From Flavobacteriaceae bacterium (GTDB taxonomy: Bacteria > Bacteroidota > Bacteroidia > Flavobacteriales > Flavobacteriaceae), in the NCBI GenBank assembly GCA_013214425.1, contig JABSPN010000212.1, positions 1 to 5,813 of the forward strand: DNA of 5,813 nucleotides, given 5' to 3'. The notes under the pieces were generated by a model. That model was not told the origin of the DNA and did not search any database. It worked only from the letters and a program-made list of their open reading frames with translations. Each line of letters starts with the position of its first letter. Position 1 is the stretch's first letter. Of the stretch, positions 1-5,243 are shown one piece after another. Position numbers and translations under genes: made by a program.

Positions 1-2
1 GA

Positions 3-977
3 GTTGATTTTAAGAAAGCATTAGAAATACTCAAACAACAACAAAAGAAAACACAGCAAAAAGAACTTATTGATACTATTATGCAAGATGTTGTAAAAGG
101 AAAAAGTTTATTTGAAGCGATTCGCGATACAGGTAAATTTTCTAATTATGAATTCTTCAGTATCAAAATTGGGGAAGAAACCAGAAGATTAGAAGCTGTA
201 TTACAACAGTTATATGTTTATTTCGATAAGAAAATTAAAATGAGGCGTCAATTGGTATCGGTATTGGCTTATCCAATTTTAGTTTTAGGTTTGGTCTTTG
301 GCGCTTTGTATTTTATGCTAAATCATGTTGTGCCGATGTTTGCCAACATCTTTAAACAATTTGATAAAGAACTCCCTGATATTACCAAGTATGTTCTTTG
401 GTTATCTGATAACTTTAGAACAATAGCTTTGGTTATATTTGCAATAGTAGCTGGAGTTATTCTCATACACAAATCACTTAAAGACACCGAGCAATACAGG
501 AAAGTAACCACTAAAGTGGCTTTAAAAATCCCTTTCTTCGGAAAGCTGTTGAGACAAATTTATATCACTCGTTTTTGTCAAACCATGAGTTTATTATTGT
601 CGGCAAAAACACCACTAATCGAATCGTTGGATTTGGTGCAAAAAATGATTTCATTTTATCCGATCGAAAAGAGCCTAGACACCATAAAAAAGGAAGTGTT
701 AAAGGGAGCTTTATTCTCTACCTCCTTGGCAAAACACAGTATCTATGATTACAAACTGTTATCAATGGTAAGTGTTGGAGAGCAAATTAACCGCTTAGAT
801 GAAATGTTTGAAAAACTAGCTCATCAATATGAAGAAGAAACAGAACACAAGACAAAAATGCTTGGTGTGGTATTAGACCCTTTATTAATTGTTATTATTG
901 GTTCTGTAGTTGGCTTTGTTTTGATCGCCATGTACGTACCAATGTTCGAATTAACTAAAGTAATCACACCAGGATAA
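3..977 (+). CDS. gspF: Type II secretion inner-membrane platform protein GspF/PilC family (5' end missing)
   Basis: This is the polytopic inner-membrane protein that couples the cytoplasmic ATPase to pseudopilus assembly. The frame is open from base 3, and the codons before the first ATG (81) already read like the first helix of a GspF domain (VDFKKALEIL), so 81 is an internal Met and the true start lies upstream; 324 residues are visible. There are two tandem GspF domains. The first has GEETRRLE (nt 171-194), the conserved Tyr-Pro pair entering the membrane, and an LPDIT motif. The second runs from FCQTMSLLLSA to GEQINRLDEM (777-806). Three membrane segments lie at about nt 264-338, 417-473 and 861-944, and the end, YVPMFEL, is typical of the family. 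The glycine usual in both GE-x-x-G motifs is replaced (Arg, Asn). A Gln/Lys-rich patch lies at nt 33-65. gspG follows 20 bases later. The family call is firm; secretion versus pilus use is inferred from the neighbours. Confidence 0.94.
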   Translation, partial: VDFKKALEILKQQQKKTQQKELIDTIMQDVVKGKSLFEAIRDTGKFSNYEFFSIKIGEETRRLEAVLQQLYVYFDKKIKMRRQLVSVLAYPILVLGLVFGALYFMLNHVVPMFANIFKQFDKELPDITKYVLWLSDNFRTIALVIFAIVAGVILIHKSLKDTEQYRKVTTKVALKIPFFGKLLRQIYITRFCQTMSLLLSAKTPLIESLDLVQKMISFYPIEKSLDTIKKEVLKGALFSTSLAKHSIYDYKLLSMVSVGEQINRLDEMFEKLAHQYEEETEHKTKMLGVVLDPLLIVIIGSVVGFVLIAMYVPMFELTKVITPG

Positions 978-990
978 AATATTTATATTT

Positions 991-994
991 GGAG
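991..994 (+). promoter_or_regulatory. Possible Shine-Dalgarno site for the pseudopilin gene
   Basis: GGAG lies three bases before the ATG at 998. The spacing is short but it supports ATG 998 over the in-frame TTG at 989, which has only A/T-rich sequence upstream. Bacteroidota often do without Shine-Dalgarno pairing, so this is modest evidence. Confidence 0.4.
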
Positions 995-997
995 ACT

Positions 998-1420
998 ATG
1001 AAAAATTTTAGGAGAAAAACCAACACTGCTTACTTAAAAGCCTTCTCAATGACAGAGTTGATTATTGTGCTTTGTGTAATTGGGATACTGATGCTTCTTG
1101 TATTACCCAATAACAACAGTATTATCATGCAAGCAAGAGCAGTTGAAGCCCAAACAGAATTATCTCGTTTACAGGGGCTTCAAAAAAGTTATTTTTATCG
1201 TTTTGGTAAATATTCTAATGATTTTGATGCAATAGGATATGAGCCACACAAAAGCTTAGAAGAAGGGGGTTCTGCTTTTTATCGTATTGAAATTATTGAA
1301 GCTTCAACTAATAGTTTTAAAGCAAGAGCTACAGCGCAAACCGATGTAGATGGAGATGGTGATCTTAACACTTGGGAAATAGATCAGGACAGAATTTTAA
1401 TTGAAGTATTAAGAGACTAA
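998..1420 (+). CDS. gspG: Major pseudopilin, GspG-like, with class III signal peptide and EF-hand-like loop
   Basis: This is a 140-residue pseudopilin, expected to polymerise into the periplasmic pseudopilus after processing at the inner membrane. A basic leader of 15 residues (KNFRRK…YLK) ends in Ala15. The mature protein should begin FSMTE, with Phe16 at +1 and the key Glu20 at +5, followed by a hydrophobic helix (residues 21-37) ending in the usual Pro. The predicted mature length is about 125 residues. The middle has the GspG/pilin-style helix (QARAVEAQTELSRLQG) followed by an aromatic GKYS segment. Residues 116-127 (DVDGDGDLNTWE) fit a canonical EF-hand loop; GspG proteins are known to bind calcium in a C-terminal loop, so a calcium-stabilised fold is likely. 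I chose ATG 998 over TTG 989 because of GGAG at 991 and the leader length. It sits between the platform protein gene and the peptidase expected to process it. GspG rather than a pilus PilA is inferred from size and context. Confidence 0.92.
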   Translation: MKNFRRKTNTAYLKAFSMTELIIVLCVIGILMLLVLPNNNSIIMQARAVEAQTELSRLQGLQKSYFYRFGKYSNDFDAIGYEPHKSLEEGGSAFYRIEIIEASTNSFKARATAQTDVDGDGDLNTWEIDQDRILIEVLRD

Positions 1421-1442
1421 TCACGAATTAACTAACAACAAG

Positions 1443-1922
1443 ATGAAAATATTAATTTTAACAAGTTTAGCTATTGTATTGCTGCTTATTGCTTATCAGG
1501 ACATCAAGCAACGAGCAATTCATGTCGTACTTCCAGTACTACTTTTTGCTATTTCGCTAGTCTATTGGAGCCAGTCTTTTATTCCATTAGAGCAACTACT
1601 CTATTCTTTTGGTTTTGTTTTGCTTTGCTTAGCTGCCATTGTCATCCAATTTTCAATTAAGAATAGAAGACTCGCTAACCCATTTAATGTAAGTTTTGGC
1701 ATGGGAGACGTGGTGTTTTTAATTGCTGTAATACCACTTTTTACATTTTTTCAATACCTGATATTTTTTGTTTGCGGAATGCTATTCTCTATACTCGCTT
1801 TTGGAGTATCGCAATTGATCAAAAAAAATCAATTGATTCCTTTGGCCGGATATCTATCGGTATTCCTGATTTTATTAGGAGTCTATTCATTCATCAATCC
1901 TAACTATTTTTTTATATTTTGA
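1443..1922 (+). CDS. Minimal A24-family prepilin peptidase (GspO/PilD-like, protease domain only)
   Basis: This is a 159-residue, very hydrophobic integral membrane protein. It carries the two aspartates of the GxGD-type A24 aspartyl proteases: Asp20 in AYQDIKQRAI and Asp89 in GMGDVVFLI. A C-terminal IPLAGYL segment matches the position of the family's conserved IPF-type motif. It should cut the positively charged leader from the pseudopilin encoded just upstream, at the cytoplasmic face of the inner membrane. Classic PilD/GspO proteins are about 250-290 residues because of an N-terminal domain linked to N-methylation, with a Cys-based zinc site; that domain is absent, so the protein resembles compact TadV/archaeal-type peptidases in layout. 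About five or six membrane segments are expected. The start ATG 1443 lies 22 bases after gspG with no clear Shine-Dalgarno site. The stop TGA overlaps the TTG start of gspE. The family call is strong; the substrate is inferred from position. Confidence 0.9.
   Translation: MKILILTSLAIVLLLIAYQDIKQRAIHVVLPVLLFAISLVYWSQSFIPLEQLLYSFGFVLLCLAAIVIQFSIKNRRLANPFNVSFGMGDVVFLIAVIPLFTFFQYLIFFVCGMLFSILAFGVSQLIKKNQLIPLAGYLSVFLILLGVYSFINPNYFFIF
1812..1835 (+). repeat. Inverted repeat around an A8 run inside the peptidase gene
   Basis: Two perfect 8-base arms (CAATTGAT at 1812-1819, ATCAATTG at 1828-1835) flank an A-rich loop, and the A8 run spans 1821-1828. Because CAATTG is its own reverse complement, the same bases also make a direct repeat. 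It encodes QLIKKNQLI, so it may just reflect a repeated peptide. The stem is A/T-rich and weak. No function is claimed. Confidence 0.35.
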
Positions 1923-3331
1923 ACGTAGATGTTAACATACAGGTTTCAGTAGAAGCGCTTCAGAGTATTAGCGTTGATCAAGCACATCACTACGGAATTA
2001 TTCCAAAAGAGGTGCAGGAGAATCGCATGGTGTTCTTTATTGATGAGAAGAAATACACTGAAGAAATTTCCGAAGAATTAGAACTCATTTTAGGAAAAGA
2101 TATTCAGTTTGAAAAAACCAGTTCAGAAGACATTAACAAAGCACTCTTTGTTTATTATAGAAAATCTAGAAACGGAGAACAAAAATCTAATGTCTCTACA
2201 GCCAACAAGCACTTTTTGGAAGATCTTATACTGGAAGCCAAAGCGATTGGAAGTAGTGACTTGCACTTTGAGGTGTTTGAAGATGAAGCTCGCGTACGTT
2301 TACGTATTGACGGCGTATTAGTTGAAAAATATAAAGTTCCGAAAGAAAGCTATCTGGAACTGGTTAATAAAATTAAAATCGATTCTAATCTTGACATCAC
2401 CGAAAAAAGGTTACCTCAAGATGGAAGAATCAATTTCCCCGATTTCGATATTCGTGTGTCAATTTTACCCACCTTACACGGTGAGAAAATAGTAATGCGT
2501 TTACTGGGTAAAGATGCCTCTGATATTTCTTTAGATTATTTAGGACTGGAAGAAGACGAAAAGGAAATCTATTTAGAGGCGGTTAAAAAGTCAAATGGTA
2601 TTGTGTTAATTAGCGGTCCAACTGGTTCGGGTAAAACCACAACCTTGTATGCAACATTAAGGCTTTTAAACAACATCAAAAGTAATATTGTAACAGTAGA
2701 AGATCCTATAGAATATACGCTTAAAGGGATCAATCAGGTACAATTAAAAGAAAATATAGGCTTGACATTTTCAAGTGCATTACGCTCTTTTTTACGTCAG
2801 GATCCAGATATTATTATGCTTGGGGAGATTCGTGATGCTGAGACCGCTAAAATGGCCATCAGAGCTTCGCTCACTGGCCACTTAGTACTGTCTACCATAC
2901 ATACTAATTCTGCACTCGGTACGATTTCCAGATTAGTAGACATGGGAGTGCCTGCTTTCTATATCGCAGAAACATTAAACCTATCGGTTGCGCAACGTTT
3001 ATTGCGTTTACTTTGCGATGATTGCAAAGAGGAACATCCACTAGACGAAAAAGAATTACCGAGAAATTTCAAACCACAAAAAAAGACTAATACACATTTC
3101 GTAGCCAAGGGTTGTGAAAAGTGTTTTTATACAGGCTATAAAGGAAGACGAGCTATTTATGAAATGGTTCCCATCAACCTAGAACTAGCCCAACTAATTA
3201 AGACCGATATTAATAAAATAATGACATACGAAAGTGAACATTATGTACCACTTTCAACAAAAGCATTTGAGTTATTGGCTAACGGAAAAACTTCTCTGGA
3301 AGAAGTATATCCATTGCTAATTACTACTTAA
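1919..3331 (+). CDS. gspE: Type II secretion / pilus assembly ATPase GspE/PilB family
   Basis: This is the cytoplasmic hexameric ATPase that powers pseudopilus assembly. All hallmark motifs are present in the 470 residues: an N-terminal docking domain at about 9-80 (short version of the GspE/MshE N domain, with ISVDQAHHYGIIP), SSDLHFE at 112-118, Walker A GPTGSGKT at 233-240 (Lys239), the Asp box VTVEDPIEY at 258-266, Walker B DPDIIMLGEIRD at 295-306 with Glu303, and the His box STIHTN at 325-330. A CxxC-x29-CxxC zinc site (Cys366, 369, 399, 402) marks assembly ATPases of the GspE/PilB type rather than retraction PilT. An in-frame stop at 1901 and the need for the N domain leave TTG 1919 as the best start; the next Met (residue 37) would cut that domain. 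TTG overlaps the previous gene's TGA, which suggests translational coupling. It is probably recruited to the membrane by GspF and a GspL-like partner. No catalytic residue is missing. Confidence 0.96.
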   Translation: MNVDVNIQVSVEALQSISVDQAHHYGIIPKEVQENRMVFFIDEKKYTEEISEELELILGKDIQFEKTSSEDINKALFVYYRKSRNGEQKSNVSTANKHFLEDLILEAKAIGSSDLHFEVFEDEARVRLRIDGVLVEKYKVPKESYLELVNKIKIDSNLDITEKRLPQDGRINFPDFDIRVSILPTLHGEKIVMRLLGKDASDISLDYLGLEEDEKEIYLEAVKKSNGIVLISGPTGSGKTTTLYATLRLLNNIKSNIVTVEDPIEYTLKGINQVQLKENIGLTFSSALRSFLRQDPDIIMLGEIRDAETAKMAIRASLTGHLVLSTIHTNSALGTISRLVDMGVPAFYIAETLNLSVAQRLLRLLCDDCKEEHPLDEKELPRNFKPQKKTNTHFVAKGCEKCFYTGYKGRRAIYEMVPINLELAQLIKTDINKIMTYESEHYVPLSTKAFELLANGKTSLEEVYPLLITT

Positions 3332-3336
3332 GGAGA
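3331..3336 (+). promoter_or_regulatory. Strong Shine-Dalgarno site for gspD
   Basis: AGGAGA begins at the last base of the gspE stop codon (TAA 3329-3331) and leaves six bases before ATG 3343. It is the only canonical, well-spaced ribosome binding site among the gene starts in this window. It fixes the gspD start and may raise secretin output relative to gspE. Confidence 0.75.
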
Positions 3337-3342
3337 TAAACT

Positions 3343-5241
3343 ATGAAGAAGATTTTTTTAATAGGATGTTTGTTTATAATTCAATTTGTTTCTGCTCAGG
3401 GAGAACTCTCTGATGGAGAGAAGTTAATTAATCAATACGCTATCAATAATCCAAAGCTCAATGAGGGAATGAAGGTAGAAATGTCTGAAACTCATCTGGA
3501 TGATTATATCAGAACCATTGGGGTTGAACACGAGATCAATGTATATGCTGCGCCAGACCTTCATCAGGATATGGTCACTACCAATTTCTATGAAATTCCT
3601 GTAAGACAAATTTTCATCTTCTTAGTCAAAGAGTTCGACCTGAAAGTTAGTATCAATAATGAGGTAATTTCATTCAGGAAAAAACCTGTAGAAGTTGTAG
3701 AGCCTCCTAAAAAGAAAATTCCAAAAGTAGACGTTACTTACGATGATCGAAAAGAACTCCTGTCTATTAATTTAAAAAATGACAGTCTTCCAAGAGTAGC
3801 CGAAGCTATTACGAAAGCCTCAAAGAAGAATATTCTTTTAGCTCCAGACGTTAAGGAAATGAAAGTATCGGCTTATATGTTAAACAGTCCGTTTGATGAA
3901 GTGATTAACTTAATGGCTATGTCTAATGGTTTAACTGCTACTAAAGATGAAAACGGACACTATTTCTTACAAAAAGATACAGCTCCAAAAAATAACAAAC
4001 AGAACAGTCCAGGAGGAAGAAATAATAAAAATAAGACTAAAAAGTCAGGCGCAGAAGTTGAAGTACTAAGCAATGGTTTCTTGAAAGTGAACGCTAATGA
4101 TGCTAATGTGGAAGCTTTGATTGGTGAAATCGCTGAAAAAGTCAACGCTAATTATGTCTTTTACGACAAACTTGATCAACTGACCGCGACAATTTATGCC
4201 AATCAAATCACTTTTGATGATTTCTTAAAACATGTGCTAAACGGTAGTGAATTCACCTTCAAAAAAGACGACAGCTTCTACCTTATCGGAAAACGTGATA
4301 AAGAAGGATTACGAACAAGAGAGTTAATTCAGTTAGAAAACAGAGCCATGGAACAGGTTTTAGCCAAACTTCCAAAAAATGTCATCGAAAAAGTTGACAT
4401 AAAAGAGTTGCCTGAATTAAATGGAATCATGGTTTCGGGTTCAAAACCAAATATTGACGAGTTAAAAGTATACATTAATCAATTAGACCAAGTGGTGCCT
4501 ATGGTAATGATTGATGTCTTGATTGTTCAATATCAAAAATCTCATGAAGTACAAACGGGATTGCAAGCCTTGTTAGATAAAAACAATACTGTACAAACAG
4601 GAGGTGTATTGTTCCCAACAACGGATGTAACCCTGAACGCTAATTCAGTAAACAACTTAATTGATGCCTTTAATGGATTTGGTTTATTCAAAATAGGTAA
4701 AGTAACAAAGGACTTTTATTTAACCTTAAGTGCCTTGGAAAACAACTCTGTAATCACAACAAAATCAACACCTAATATCGCTACCTTAAGTGGTAAACCG
4801 GCAAATTTTAGTGTTGGCCAGAAAACCTATTATTTTGAACAAAATAACAACATAGTCCCGTTCGGAAATAACAGCACCATAACTCGGTCAGGGGTATGGA
4901 AGTCAGTAGATGCCAATCTAAGCTTAGATATCGAACCTTTTGTTTCTAAAGATGAACATGTAACCTTAACGGTAACGGTTAAAAACGATCGCTTTTTAGG
5001 AACTTCTGGAGAAGGAGCGCCACCTAATATTGCTACTCAGAATTTCCAATCAGAAATTCGTGTTAGAAATGGAGAGATGGTCTTGTTAGGAGGTTTAGAC
5101 GAACTTAATAATGAAAACTCTGGTACAGGAACACCTTTCTTGTCACGTGTACCAGTACTCAAATGGTTCTTTAGTGGAAGAAGAAAAGCAAAATCGAAGT
5201 CTAAATTGCATGTATTTATTAAACCAACTGTAGTGTACTAA
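3343..5241 (+). CDS. gspD: Outer-membrane secretin GspD/PilQ family, with three N0/STN-like periplasmic modules
   Basis: This is the multimeric outer-membrane channel of the system. It has 632 residues. A Sec signal peptide (MKKIFLIGC…VSA, cut after Ala18) is followed by three related N0/STN-like modules at about 43-113, 139-211 and 246-318, with a basic Asn/Lys/Gly linker at 213-236. A secretin-N-type domain follows at about 323-385 (NGIMVSG…INQLDQVVP). The C-terminal secretin domain spans about 386-630: MVMIDVLIVQY, LENNSVITTKSTPNIATLSGKPA, VDANLSLDIEPFVSK…VTLTVTV, and the signature NFQSEIRVRNGEMVLLGGL ending in FLSRVPVLKWFFSG and LHVFIKPTVV. Typical GspD has N0-N1-N2-N3 before the barrel, so the repeated N0-like layout is unusual. 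The protein stops right after the secretin domain, with no C-terminal S domain for a pilotin. The start is fixed by AGGAGA at 3331 and the signal peptide. The next gene follows after two bases. The secretin call is firm; the module assignment was made by eye. Confidence 0.95.
   Translation: MKKIFLIGCLFIIQFVSAQGELSDGEKLINQYAINNPKLNEGMKVEMSETHLDDYIRTIGVEHEINVYAAPDLHQDMVTTNFYEIPVRQIFIFLVKEFDLKVSINNEVISFRKKPVEVVEPPKKKIPKVDVTYDDRKELLSINLKNDSLPRVAEAITKASKKNILLAPDVKEMKVSAYMLNSPFDEVINLMAMSNGLTATKDENGHYFLQKDTAPKNNKQNSPGGRNNKNKTKKSGAEVEVLSNGFLKVNANDANVEALIGEIAEKVNANYVFYDKLDQLTATIYANQITFDDFLKHVLNGSEFTFKKDDSFYLIGKRDKEGLRTRELIQLENRAMEQVLAKLPKNVIEKVDIKELPELNGIMVSGSKPNIDELKVYINQLDQVVPMVMIDVLIVQYQKSHEVQTGLQALLDKNNTVQTGGVLFPTTDVTLNANSVNNLIDAFNGFGLFKIGKVTKDFYLTLSALENNSVITTKSTPNIATLSGKPANFSVGQKTYYFEQNNNIVPFGNNSTITRSGVWKSVDANLSLDIEPFVSKDEHVTLTVTVKNDRFLGTSGEGAPPNIATQNFQSEIRVRNGEMVLLGGLDELNNENSGTGTPFLSRVPVLKWFFSGRRKAKSKSKLHVFIKPTVVY
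3469..4296 (+). other. Triple N0/STN-like module array within the secretin
   Basis: Three segments of about 70 residues share one pattern: a short strand, a helix, a strand ending in an N-x-x-Y/L-x-x-P/K-like turn, a second strand, a helix starting with a P/T-x-D/R pair, and a final beta hairpin. Comparable cores are INVYAAPDLHQDMVTTNFYE, NILLAPDVKEMKVSAYMLN and NYVFYDKLDQLTATIYANQI; comparable ends are INNEVISFRKK, DENGHYFLQKD and KKDDSFYLIGKRD. The spacer between modules 2 and 3 (nt 3979-4050) is low-complexity, rich in Asn, Lys and Gly. Similarity is at protein level only; the DNA is not repetitive, so any duplication is old. Confidence 0.6.
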
Positions 5242-5243
5242 TT

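Noticed and set aside
323..511. Minus-strand open frame of 62 codons opposite gspF.
   Set aside because: It has no recognisable protein features and lies wholly opposite a conserved GspF region; similar antisense frames at 3424-3609 and 3960-4145 were dropped for the same reason.
984..991. TATATTTG matches the Bacteroidota -7 promoter consensus TAnnTTTG just before gspG.
   Set aside because: No convincing TTG-type -33 element lies at the right distance upstream, the site is only seven bases from the start codon, and it sits inside an apparent operon; chance is likely in AT-rich DNA.
989..997. In-frame TTG at 989 as an upstream start for gspG, adding three residues.
   Set aside because: It has no ribosome binding site, would place GGAG inside the gene, and ATG 998 gives a normal prepilin leader.
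2109..2321. Plus-strand open frame of 70 codons in another frame within gspE.
   Set aside because: It is fully contained in the conserved ATPase gene and shows no domain or ribosome binding site of its own.
3358..3369. Lipobox-like LIGC at residues 6-9 of the secretin, suggesting a lipoprotein.
   Set aside because: The hydrophobic stretch before the Cys is too short and continues well past it, ending in a good signal peptidase I site (VSA|Q).
5231..5240. Imperfect palindrome TAGTGTACTA at the end of gspD as a possible terminator.
   Set aside because: The stem is four base pairs with a two-base loop, has no following T run, and the next gene starts directly after it.
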